Source: Nymphaea colorata (taxonomy: Eukaryota; Streptophyta; Magnoliopsida; Nymphaeales; Nymphaeaceae). Taken from it: a stretch of DNA of 64,000 bases. A program made the position numbers and the translations under genes. The stretch spans positions 837,003 through 901,002 of the forward strand of contig NC_045143.1 of the NCBI RefSeq assembly GCF_008831285.2. The letters are read 5' to 3'. Within the stretch, counting starts at the first letter, position 1. Every line of letters starts with the position of its first letter. Shown one piece after another: positions 10,993-22,240 of this stretch. The notes under the pieces were generated by a model, which saw only the letters and a program-made list of their open reading frames with translations, ran no database searches and had not been told where the DNA came from.

Positions 10993-13348
10993 AATTGTAA
11001 AATGCTGAACAATGCAAATGTGGTGAAGCCATCATCGTCGTCCCTCGGATCTCTTAGAGACGACTCGACCATCTTTTGAGTTTCGAACCAGCTCTAAGTT
11101 TTTAGGTGAGTGATTATCCGGTAGTCGCATTCAATCTTTTCCCGTCGTCATCTCTGATGTGGGTTGGATCCAACGCACCAAAGCTCGACACCAGAGGTGA
11201 GCTCTACGGGCCGGAATCTTCTGATTTCCAGCCGCCCCTGTTCTGAAGTGAATTATTCCAGCGGCTCTGTTCATCTCGGTGTCGTTGTTTCCTCCGGAGG
11301 TCCGTTGCCTTCCAAGTGCTCAGTCCAGATGCGGTTTCATCGAGCCCAAGCTTGACCAGTGTCGCCGATCCTGTTGGCCAGACTCTCGAGTTTGCCGGCC
11401 TCTCACCCAGCTGCCCCTGTTTTCGGGCGTGAGGAGCTTTCGCATCCGCGGGTGACGATTTCTGGTGACCGTTGGCTCCCCCAGTGCTCAGACGGATTCC
11501 CCAGCCAAAGGCGATCGTGAGGGACCCCTACTTCGGCTGGAAGTACTTCGGTGGACGGTCGGAATCCGTGAACTCCATCCTTCCTCTCTGCCTCTGACCA
11601 ACTGCTGAAGCCTCCCTTTTCAGCTTCAGACCGAGCTGCAGCGTTGCATCGGCCGTGTCTGCTGTCTCGGCGGCTGCTGTGACTGTTGTGGCCACTGCGG
11701 TAGCGACCTCCTTTCATAGGGAGCGGTATCGTGTCCTGCCCAGCCGCCTCGCCAACCGCTCAGTGGCGCCTCGGCGGATCGGTTCCCATCAGCCACAGAC
11801 ATTTACTCTTTTCCCATCATTTGTTCAACTGAATCATGTAACATCTAATCTTTGCAAGATTGTGGCAGCAACACACTCTATAGGGAAGATTATGTTGTGG
11901 AAGTCACTGATATGCTATGGTTTTGAGCTTAATTGTTTTTATATATTTTTTAATGAAAACGTTGACTTTTTTCAATAAAAAAAAGTGAAACATGTTGCTG
12001 CGCTGCCATTGATAGGGAAAACATCTTATAAGGTCTTGTGTGGAACCAGTGTATCCAATATGACTCCTTATCCGGGAGCATTAGCCGATACGTATCGTAT
12101 GGGCACCTGTTGATATAATATGTGACTGATGCAGGTTTTTTAATTTTTTAAATCAATCAAAAACATTTTAATTAAAGTTTTTTAGACTTGTGGTAATGAT
12201 CGCAGCCATTCCTTTATTGCATGGTTTCTGCTTAATATTTGACGAAATAATCGCAAGTTCAATCAATTTTTTTAAGCCGCCTCATGACAAGATAAAGAAA
12301 AGTCTTTTCATATTATTTGAAACCAAGAAAAAGCAGGAAGTAGAAATTCCATAGTTATCAGGATCTGCTGGAGTCTGCCTAATCCATCTGATTATGTAAA
12401 TAAACAAGTTGCAAGTAATTAATCAAAAGCTATAATGTAATTCCAATCACAGATTTAAAAATTTCCGAGGGACCAAATGTCCCAACGATCAGCCTTCATC
12501 CATCGATCGCAAAACTCATCTTCCTTCGATAAACATATCCGCAACATTCTATACTCACAAGAACAGGAAATGGATTCATAATATTAATAAAATCCCTAAG
12601 CAATTACATACGGGAAGCTCACGAATTCACGTTGAACCAAAGTGCAGGGAACCTGAGACTTCTCAGCAGACGGTACTAGCACCTAAGCTATATCTCATCA
12701 CTGTGTCAGTCAGTGAGTTGCGAAATCCGCATCATTCTTGTTTAAGCATCCATTCCTTGTTCTTCCACATACGATCGTTGTAGCTATCCATCACATCACA
12801 ACTCGTTTATTCTTTCAAATAAATTCCCTTTGTTATAGTAGATTTCCTGTCCATCAAACGGGCCCTAAGCGTCATGTTTCTCCAAGCGCTTGGGTTGAAG
12901 CTGTCTTCGCCGTTCTTTTCTCCTGCCATTGCCTTCTCCACCTCTATGGATGACGTTGCAGAATTTTCACAGGCCACAGCATCCTCTGACATCCCGTGTC
13001 CCTCGTGGCCGTGACAACCTTCATTTGGCAGCCTTGAAATACTCTTCTCCTGATCATGCATTGCCTTCTTCTTCAGTGCAGCAACCCCTCTGCCCTGTTG
13101 GTGTATGGAACTTGATTCATACTGAACACTCGTATGCAAATGCGGATTTGCCCTAATCCTTATGTTGTGAAGGGGGCCGCAGTTTCTTTTATGGTCTTCT
13201 CTTTGAGAGTGTCTGTGTTGATCTGAGAGTGAATAGTGAAAGATCTGTGCGACCGTGGACGTAGAAGATTATTGCTCCGAACCATGTACTTCTTCTTTGT
13301 TGCTTTTATCTCTCTCTTGAGAGTGCGAAAGAAGAGTTTTGTGTGTTG
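10993..13348. other. Intergenic DNA with GC-rich island
   Basis: About 11,030-11,830 is GC-rich and exon-like in composition, but its frames (for example 11403-11717 minus and 11655-11978 plus) have no recognised domain. The remainder is AT-rich. One small frame at 12807-13139 is listed separately. Confidence 0.35.
12807..13139 (-). CDS. Small hypothetical protein, doubtful
   Basis: This 110-residue frame starts at the methionine whose codon ends at 13139. It is hydrophilic, begins with a Ser/Gln-rich stretch, has a His/Gly-rich centre (GCHGHEGHG) and ends in a basic segment. I do not recognise a family. There is no signal peptide or membrane segment and no visible splice sites that would extend it. 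It lies just left of the 13349-14055 foldback, in a repeat-rich block, which argues against a conserved gene. Composition alone makes it marginally protein-like. Confidence 0.15.
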   Translation of the reverse strand: MHTSVQYESSSIHQQGRGVAALKKKAMHDQEKSISRLPNEGCHGHEGHGMSEDAVACENSATSSIEVEKAMAGEKNGEDSFNPSAWRNMTLRARLMDRKSTITKGIYLKE

Positions 13349-14055
13349 TTCCTATGTTAAAAATAAGAAATATATTACAAAACCTGTGAGTGTATATTTA
13401 ACTAGGGTGAGTGTATATTTAACTAGGGCGGATGCCACAGAACAGCGTCAATGACGTTATGAGAGAAGCAATTAGTTGGTTGCCTTCATGTAAAGATGGG
13501 ATGGATGGATGCCATTAATTTCACGTTGAAAAACACAAATTTGAGAGAGAAAGGAAGATTTCTGAGAGAGAAGAGCGGATAAACTTGTTAAGCTTTTGGA
13601 GAAGCCTGCCAAGCATCAAGGTTGCCAAAAAGGAGGAAAAGCACCGACAGTTGAAGGCAAACAATCTTTCGAGTTTACCAAATTTACCGATCCACATCAA
13701 CACCCTAACATAAGTCGTTCGACTTTGAATTGTAAAACTAACTTTCTAAAGATTGTTTGCCTTCAACTGTCGGTGCTTTTCCTCCTTTTTGGCAACCTTG
13801 ATGCTTGGCAGTTGGCAGGCTTCTCCAAAAGCTTACAAGTTTATCCGCTCTTCTCTCTCAGAAATCTTCCTTTCTCTGTCAAATTCGTGTTTTTCATCGT
13901 GGAATTCATGGCATCCATCCATCCCATCTTTACATGAAGGCAACCAACTAATTGCTTCACTCATAACGTCATCTGACGCTGTTCTGTGGCGTCCGCCCTA
14001 GTTAAAGACATACTCACAGGTTTTGTGATATATTTCTTATTTTTAACACTAGGAA
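13349..14055. mobile_element. Long foldback (inverted repeat) element
   Basis: The left arm (about 13349-13669) and right arm (about 13748-14055) are inverted copies with roughly 90% identity, separated by a loop of about 80 bases. The outer ends share TTCCTA followed by GTTAAAAATAAG. The inner ends share AAAGATTGTTTGCC in opposite sense. The left arm has an extra 21-base tandem duplication at 13386-13427 that is absent from the right arm. There is no coding capacity and no convincing target duplication. It resembles the 741-1998 element in layout but not in sequence. Confidence 0.85.
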
Positions 14056-15648
14056 GCCACGCACCAAACATCGACCCGGGCTTGATGAAATTGAAAGAGT
14101 TCATTTAATTGAAAGGAAATCTCGAATCCGTCACGCAATTGGGATTGAAAGCTTCTACTTGTATGCCGTTCCGGGGGTGCAAGGCTTCACAAGCGCATAG
14201 TATACTCGAGACCTAAAGCTGAACCGTCGCGTATCATTGCATGCACCACCTTACACTAACTGAAATATATTGATTGCATTCACCAATCAAGAGGTTCTTT
14301 CATTTTCAGAATGTTACCAGCAATTTAACAATATTATCTGTGGACCAGAAGGCTATTTTACTTTCGGTGGTTAGAGGAAGATGAAATAGGAAAAGATTTA
14401 ATCATTCTGTTGCCGCCGATCATTTTTGTATAATAAAAATGTCAAAGAAAAATGAAGTGCATGCTTCAAATTTGTCTACATTTTTCATTTTTTAGATTGA
14501 TTGTTGAATTGTCCCGTGAAATGCACTATATTTACCTTTTAAGTTGCCAGATTCTATGAAAGCCTAGGTCCCCAATTGGATTCTGCGTTTTATCTTTCTT
14601 TTCTATTTCAAAATGACGAGTTTAGAATGGATTAAAAAAAATTATGAGATTCGAGAAAAAATGGTTGAAATCTAATGTGTAGATCACGTTATATTATATT
14701 TAAAATACCTTTAATAGCGTAACTCGGCTCCCAAATTTCTAATGCAAACACGTCCATGTTTAGGATCCAGAAAGCGATTTTGTTGGATAAGAATATTATA
14801 TTTTTTGGTGCATGTTTTCAAAATATATAATTTATGTTATGTTTCATATTGATATCCTTTTGTGGTAGTACTGTACTACCACAAAAGTCAACACTATAGA
14901 AATTCAAAAATAAAATTGGCTGCCTATGTATATTGCTCCAAACCCCTCAAAAAAAATATATATATAATGTTATTGTAGATAATCTAATAATCAAACATTA
15001 GATACAATTTTATCATACTTATTGAAACAAAATATATGATGCTTTTTCGTCGATATTCTTGTTGAAGTCCTCTAAACAATATTTGGTGCAACTGACCATA
15101 AAGGAAAGCCAACTTAAAGCTGCCATGCTTTCCAGCAGTCAAGATTTCATTTTCCAATCACAAGTTGTTTTGGTAATATTTTTTACATGTATAATATTTT
15201 CATTACATAACGGTCGTCCAAATTTAAAGATTATATGAATGATTTAATTAATCATTTAATTAACCTAACTGATGGTTTATAAAGTATCACTTATAAAGCA
15301 ATATTTGATAAATGAAACTTATACCATACATTTGGAAAATTAATCTTTAAATCACGTGCAGCCCATCATACTTATACATCCAAATGCTTAATGAAACATT
15401 TATACCTCTTATAAGCCTCGTTTTAAGGTTACTTCTACTCAGGCGGGTTTGAGCAAGTGAAACTAAATGTTGGGAACTAAAATTGTTGGATATTTAGTAC
15501 CCTGTACTTTTTTGGTGGAAATCTTGTTTTACTTCCATTTGTTTCATTTCGTTTGATTTTATGAAATTCCTTACATTGAGAAGTTAATAGGAAAAAAATT
15601 TATTCCAACATTGCTTGGTATTAAAGTTTCATAATAGCTTAATGTTCT
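14056..15648. other. AT-rich intergenic DNA with a perfect hairpin
   Basis: No gene seen. The only structured signal is a perfect 31-base palindrome at 14857-14887 (15-base arms around one central base). Confidence 0.5.
14857..14887. repeat. Perfect 15-bp inverted repeat
   Basis: The left arm CTTTTGTGGTAGTAC is followed by a single T and the exact reverse complement of the arm. On its own it could form a tight hairpin or cruciform. Nothing nearby suggests a terminator function. Confidence 0.9.
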
Positions 15649-17536
15649 GTATTTGTCTACAGCTAGACCTTTTCACCGAATTTGAATTAAAGTTGTAGCT
15701 CTATAGTAAAGTTCCATGTAATCAAATGGGCAAAGTCAGATTAGGACCATGTTTTTCTAAAAATTAACATGATTAGTTTTCAAAAGATCTTTGGATTGGG
15801 GGCGGAGGGCGAGGCAGTTGCCAGATACTTGTAGGCAATTGCCTACATAGACCACAAAAAAAAAGAAACATTTTATTTTTATATTGATATTTTTGAACAA
15901 ATTTTCTCATTTACATATTGGTTCCCCCAAAAAATTTAAATTATATATGTAACATCTCTTAGCCAAAATTTTCTGGCTTCGCCCCGATCTTTAAAAAACT
16001 GAAATTGAAAGATGAGGTTTCCACATAATTATTGGGAGTATTATGTAGGATGTTGCATGGTCCCTCACCTTATTAGAAGGATCACAACCTGTGATCATGC
16101 TTGCATTGATGAAATTTTTTGCCAGCAAAAAATTTCAAACGTTCGTCATGTTTTTTTTTTCTAAAAGATATAAAAAATACATGCAACACACTTGGATGTT
16201 GTTCAAAATACATAAAAAAATTAATGAAAGCATGAGATTTAACATGATTTTCCACCACGGAAGGCCACCATGGGCCCTAAGGATCAATAGTGTGAGATTT
16301 GATATTTATACACTTTGTTTACATAATATCTAGATATCTCTTTGATTTTTTTTACATGTCTAGGTTGACGTATCTCTTTGTTGATAGCGATGCTATTATT
16401 ATTTTTGTTGGCTTCTTTACTCCTATAGATATCACTCCCTTATAAATCGCAAAATTATTGCCAACAATAATAACATTTCTTTTATTAAGCAAAACTGATA
16501 GTTACATTGCATAACATCAATATTGTTAGATTTGATATGTACAGTTTACAATAATTTCCAGAAACCCAATTTCCTTGCAAATTCAGGTGGATGACCCTCC
16601 TTGTTGATAACAATTTTGTTATTATTTTTATTACATCTTTACTTTTATAGATATCATTTTCTCAAAGTCACCACATTACCTTTAACAATAATAACATTTC
16701 TTTTGTTGAGAAGATCTTGTTTGATAATGTTAAATCATTTGCATAACACTTTCCATTTTCACCTCCAAAACATACTTGAAAAATCCAAGAGATCACATTT
16801 CTACCCTTTTTTTTTTTTTTTTTTTTGCAACGAGTCAACGACCCTCCTTGTTGATAATGATGCTATTATTATTTGTGTCCATATTCACCTCCACAATATA
16901 ATTCCTTTATAGGTCACAAAATTATTTTTTATCGATGATCACCTTCATTTTATTGTGAAGATTTTATTTAATAACTTTAAACACTTATATAATGCTCTTT
17001 ATTTTCTCGTGCACCATATGGGGATCTTCTTGCTATAATACCATATGCAGATTTATGGAACATGGCATTCTAGTATTTCATGGATATATCTCAATCTTTG
17101 GGATGGATCCATGAAATACCATGTTTATATTTATATTATTATTGCCAAACACCACCTAAGCATCATTTAGAATCTTTTATAGTAGAACTTATCTAGTCGG
17201 CCGTTAACTATGCTAACCTTCAATGGGTAGCCACTGAACAAAAAAAATTAAACAAAATGAAGATTAGATACCTTTAGGCCACATACTAACTTTATATTCA
17301 TATGTTTTGTGATCAAGTGTGAACATCTACAACCAGTCACGTTTACTCTAGAGAGTATGCTTTAATCGTCAGTAGATGCTATTATTTGGCACAATCGCAG
17401 GGCGTTTGGTAGGAAGAATTTGTATTCTTGGAATGCATGTTTTTTTAATAGATGATATGAAGGACATCATATTTTAGGAGTGATTAGAGACATTTTCTTA
17501 GTTCCAACAAATGAAATACTGGACATTCTATAGGCA
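15649..17536 (+). repeat. Copy 2 of the ~2 kb dispersed direct repeat
   Basis: This is the same sequence as 2818-4797, in the same orientation. The three internal TTGATA/TATTATTATTT units recur near 16379, 16602 and 16850. The extra segment near 16760-16850, including a T run of over 20 bases, distinguishes this copy. The hAT-like fragment at about 15790-15985 is shared with copy 1 and has diverged with it, so it was present before the duplication. Confidence 0.85.
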
Positions 17537-19390
17537 CGTGTCCTAAAAATGTCCTTCTTACTACACTCTCTTCAAACAAGACCACCAAACCAGATTCAGA
17601 AGTAGAATCTTCTTGTACGTGGTTTTTGCAACATCAGGTAGGAGATAGGTAGAGATGTAGTCTCATTCAAACACAGCAGCAAAAGCAAAGGAAGAAATTT
17701 CATTCTGCTTGAGATTCTCTTCCCCACATTCAAACGCTCCCATGCAACCATGGAATGTCAAGGCAGCCGGGGTCTCCGTGGGACGTATTTCCATGGAGCC
17801 CACTCTTTGAAACATTGATTTAGTATTAAAACTTAAGTGAATTTGAGTCTAGTTATATGCACTACGATATTCGGGTAACTACTTCATAGTTAATTGAAAA
17901 TTTGTTAATCATATATGAAGTCGCACATTTACATACGGATGACTCGACATTCACTAATTGTCAATTATGTTCGAAGCACATACATATATAAAAAAAAAAT
18001 ATCATCTTTTATGGTGCGAGTGATGTGTTTGTCTATTGGTGTCTTCTCATCAGTCAGTCCCCAAATGGGTCCAGACATGACAAAGTGAGCATTCGAGAGT
18101 CCACGAACAACGAGTGGACCTGCTACAATGTTCACATCATGTCAATGAGACGAGTTCAACTAAGTGGGATCCATGACCCAGTGCTCTCTTCTTTATCCAA
18201 CAACAAAGCCACGTGTTCTTAAACTTTCTTTGCACTAAAAGAAAAAAGGGAAAGAAAGTCTGTTCCTTCATAATGCAATAAGAATTAATCCACCCAAATC
18301 ATGGAACTGCACTCGATTCTACTGTCAAATGAACTGACGATGCCATCAACCCTGCAAACCTGGCTTGGACTGATCCACATGCAATGACAAATGTGTTCTT
18401 ATTTCCTTTCAACAAATGAATAAATATCATGAACTTTTCCAAATAAAAGATCCCGACAATCAAGATTTATGGCTACGGGAAGATTAGTCAAGATAAGAAG
18501 CAGTAGCAAAGTCAAAAATTTTGATTGAGGAACACTAATCCAAAACTTTCACGCCCCTTGAAGGGGCTCCATATATATATATATATATATAATGTGTGTG
18601 TGTTAAATAATTGAGGGTAACAATGTAAAAGTAAAGGTATTTTGTGCGGCTGGTGTCGACAACTTTCTACAGGAGACAACATGTGGCTCAGCCACTGGAC
18701 GGGAGCATGTTTTAAGCTAAGGCAGAATGTTTTTGGACCCATCAGGTCATTCATGGCTTCAGGTTTCAGTGGGGCAACGTCAGTGATGGATGAGAAGGAA
18801 GCTACAAGGAAGCTGCCAATAAAAGGGTGTTTGATAACCTCACATGTTGTCTTTGGGTCTGCCCATCGGCTCTGACAATACTGTGCTATAATCTTAATCC
18901 CTTGTTTCCGGCAGACTAATTATAATCTTTAACCATTAGCAGAAACAGACAAATTACTCCTGCCAAACTTTAGCAGAGAATTGCGATTACAATTTTTGAG
19001 CCGGAAGATCATCCCTCTCTCTAACGCATGAGATAAGAAGAAGAAAGAAACAGACTGCTGGACAACATGTAGCTGGCCTACCAGCCTTGTCAATTGGATG
19101 GTGCACGATGATGTGAGGCTGCTGAGCTGATGTTCTGATTATCTCTTCTTATATTTCGAATTATATTTCTTCTTTTCAACTCCGAAGAGCCGACATTGAT
19201 AAGTATCGTGCGATATCGACAACACTGCTTTGAACGAGAATGCTTTTTCAGGCCGCATCGGCAGACGTCCCCACTATGTAGATACACCAGTGATTCGCCG
19301 GGCCTACAATGACTTGGATTTGCAGACCCATCAACGAACAGATAGCTAACTTTGGATCATGCATTCCCACAGATACATGAACATGAAAAC
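17537..19390. other. Intergenic DNA with microsatellites
   Basis: No gene is supported. A compound (AT)n-(TG)n microsatellite occupies 18570-18604. Short open frames are scattered and show no domain. Confidence 0.45.
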
Positions 19391-19546
19391 TTTTTGGACA
19401 ATAAAGCTTGGTGGCGCATTTGGGATGAGTGCAACAAGAGAGTCTTTAGGGACACCTTCTCTTCACCGGATTCTGTGGCTCGTCTTGTGCAAGGGGATGT
19501 CCAGTTTGCCATTCGGTTGAAACGCCGCTGTCCGTCTGCGACTGGG
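19391..19546 (+). mobile_element. LINE-type retrotransposon 3' coding fragment
   Basis: The plus frame ending at 19546 contains WWRIWDECNKRVFRD followed by a SPDSVARLVQGDVQFA-type helix. This resembles the extreme C-terminus of plant LINE polyproteins, downstream of reverse transcriptase, where a W-x-IW-x-x-x-N-x-RVF motif is typical. Nothing upstream resembles reverse transcriptase, so this is a 5'-truncated relic, as LINE copies usually are. The identification rests on one short motif. Confidence 0.45.
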
Positions 19547-22240
19547 TGACTATGTCGCGCTGCCTTTCCTCTCGCTCTTATTTTTCTGTGCATTGAATTA
19601 TATATTTCCTCTTCCTGATCCTATTTTTGCGGTTTGTTCTTTGCGGATGTACTTAGGGGACCTCTTGTCCCCAAATTTATTTGTTCCCATTTTCATATGA
19701 AGCGCCACGACGAATTCTCTATCAAGCATGGGCCTACGACTCTAGCAAAAACTCATGAAGGATCATGTGTTCCCTTGTATGTCTTGCTTTTAATTTACTC
19801 CAGATGGGTGCTAAATTTGGGATGTGAAAGGAATATAAGTATACTTTTACGATATGATTGATGAAATCATGAAGGAAATACTAATCAAATTTGGATTTGG
19901 CATGCAGCGTCAAAACTGAACAATTATCTTTCCTTTCCAGTAATGAATAGATACCCGAACCAATTGCATATGAATGTTGGATTTGATGCTAGTAAGGCTT
20001 TCATAGAAAAGGTTTGAATTCTGACCCCATTAACATCACATTTTATGCTATACTTTTACATGTATAGTCTCAAAGGTTTCGCCAGAAAATAATTAAATAT
20101 ATACATATTTTTTGAAATACCATAACTTCAGCTACACCTTTTTTGTCTTTACGTCAAATTTTTCATAGTTCTGAAATGACAGGATCTTCTCTAAAATTTT
20201 CCATTATATACATACTGATTTTTTTCTGCCATGAAAGCAACTCTGCTTGGTCGTAAGATTTTTTCAACCCTTGCAAGATCTCGACAGCACATATGTGTGG
20301 TATGAAAAACCACGAGGAGGAGAGCTACCTAAATTCCTTTCCTTAGATTGAATGGTCAGGAAGTTTTGCACCATGACAGCCTTATGTGCTGACCGCTATG
20401 GGCTGTGAATATTAAGGATTGCATTATTTAATTAATCATTTTAAAATGTTAATTTTAAAATAGAAAATGAAAATAGTCGAATACATGGGGATGCATAGAC
20501 CGAATGAAACCGAACCATTTGCGAGCCAGGCCAAACAGTCACGAATGGAACGAGAGGCCAAGTTCGTACGGGCAACGAGCAAGTGGGACGCACCCGTCCA
20601 CGTTGAGAGCGAATGCAAGAAACAGAATCTTCTGCGGATCAATGAATTCAATTGTTTCGTTCACATAAAAACGATTTCACGTCCCTGTTCTCGGACGTGG
20701 CGTTTTGGTTCTGGGGCAAGGACAGCCTTGCTGCCGGAGCCACTTGAACCACGTGGACAGAAAGCTTCTGAGCAGATCCGTCACGGACAATAATCACATT
20801 CTCGTGAGAAAGAAGTCGGCTAGATAGAAATCTAGCTCCATGTAAGAATCGTCTTTCTCAAGTCCCCGTAGAAAATTATTCACAGACGCCTCGTTCGGTG
20901 CCGCATTGTTACAGGCGTTGAGGTGTGCCAGAGAAGAGAATGCAGTGAACGAATAAGACGCTGTGGACAAAGCACAGTCCCACCAGTAACGTCTCATTAG
21001 GGCCTGCCTTTGCAATTCAAATCTGGATTCCTCCTAGACAGACCGACCAATTATTGCACCTAGATCGCTTCGAAACAGGAGGCTTCTGGCCGACTTGATG
21101 CTCTTTGTTCATATTACCATGAAAGGCATCTGTGGGATCTTCCACAGTTTTCTGCCCCAGGTTTATTGATCTTCTTATCCGCTCCACTCGCCGCCGCACC
21201 AAACAATGGGTTGTCTTATCTCTCATTTGAAGAGCGCGCCTGCTTATGCAGGCGCACCCACTCAACCACACACACACATACTTTCACACGAGCGCGAGCG
21301 TGCATACATCTCTCTCTCTCTCTCTCCCCCTCACACACACACACACAGTGACAAGCAAGAAGAGAGAGAGAGGCGTTGCATATATGATTGACAGCCTTCA
21401 AATGGGCTTGACTCAGATGAAGGATAAAATAATGGCAAATATCCAAATGGGTGACTCGGACTGACAACAGACAAAAGATAAAAGATGGGGGGTACTGGTC
21501 CTACTGGAGAAAACGATGACGAAGAAACAGTTTGGAAGGTGTAACCAAAAGTATGGGACCGCTGAAATTTTTTATATGCAAAAACGGACAAAGCTGAACG
21601 GATTAATTTAATGAATCGAGGAACCATCTTCTGTGTTTGGTTTTCTTCACATGGAGGCATGGAGGTACAAGAGCAAGGACAAAAATAAAGCGCACAGTGG
21701 CATGACAGGATGGAAAATTATTGAGATAACTCCGACCATTCAATAGACAAAGCATTAGTGATTATATCCAATTCTGATTTGATCTTCGTCATGCACTGCA
21801 AATGTTACTAGAGATTGGAAAATTACAGACAGAACTGTGATAATTTGTTCAAAAGTGCTGAAGCAAAACCTACTCGATCGCTTATATGCTGTTACAAGAA
21901 TGAGTAGTGAAGGTAAAAAAATGCAGGCAATCTGGAGCAACATGCCAAATTGGGTGCACAGTACAGAAAAAAGAAATTATGAAGCTGGAGACTACAGCAC
22001 CAGGAAGAATATGCTTGAGAATCATTGAAAGTTACCTGACAAGCTATTTCTCTACAAGTTGATGAAAGGGGCTGTACAGCTGGATCTCATTTCCAATTGC
22101 TTATTTGTTCTCTAGTACCTTCTACATAATACAAAGCGAAACAGATCTAAAAGAAAATAAACACGTCTTAATGTTATACCCTCATCTAATTCCAAGCAGG
22201 TGGCTTATCACACATTGCAGGGATTAATCGATTGCCACAG
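19547..22240. other. Intergenic DNA and probable 3' end region of the ACR gene
   Basis: No gene is recognised. Small open frames at 20467-20793 (plus) and 20794-21015 (minus) have no known domain. Microsatellites lie at 21267-21347. The last 150-200 bases (about 22050-22240) are probably the 3' untranslated region of the ACT-domain gene on the minus strand. Confidence 0.4.
21267..21347. repeat. CA / CT compound microsatellites
   Basis: Runs of (CA)n at about 21267-21278, (CT)n at 21309-21326 and (CA)n at 21331-21347 lie close together. A short (AG)n follows at 21361-21372. Confidence 0.9.

Noticed and set aside
2818-17536. Intact LTR retrotransposon bounded by the two 2 kb repeats
   Set aside because: There is no primer-binding site after 4797, no polypurine tract before 15649, no gag-pol frames and no matching flanking duplication. 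It is kept only as a possibility in the findings.
20467-21277. Adjacent frames on both strands (108, 73 and 86 residues)
   Set aside because: No domains, no conserved motif and mutual overlap on opposite strands. The right end runs into microsatellite DNA.
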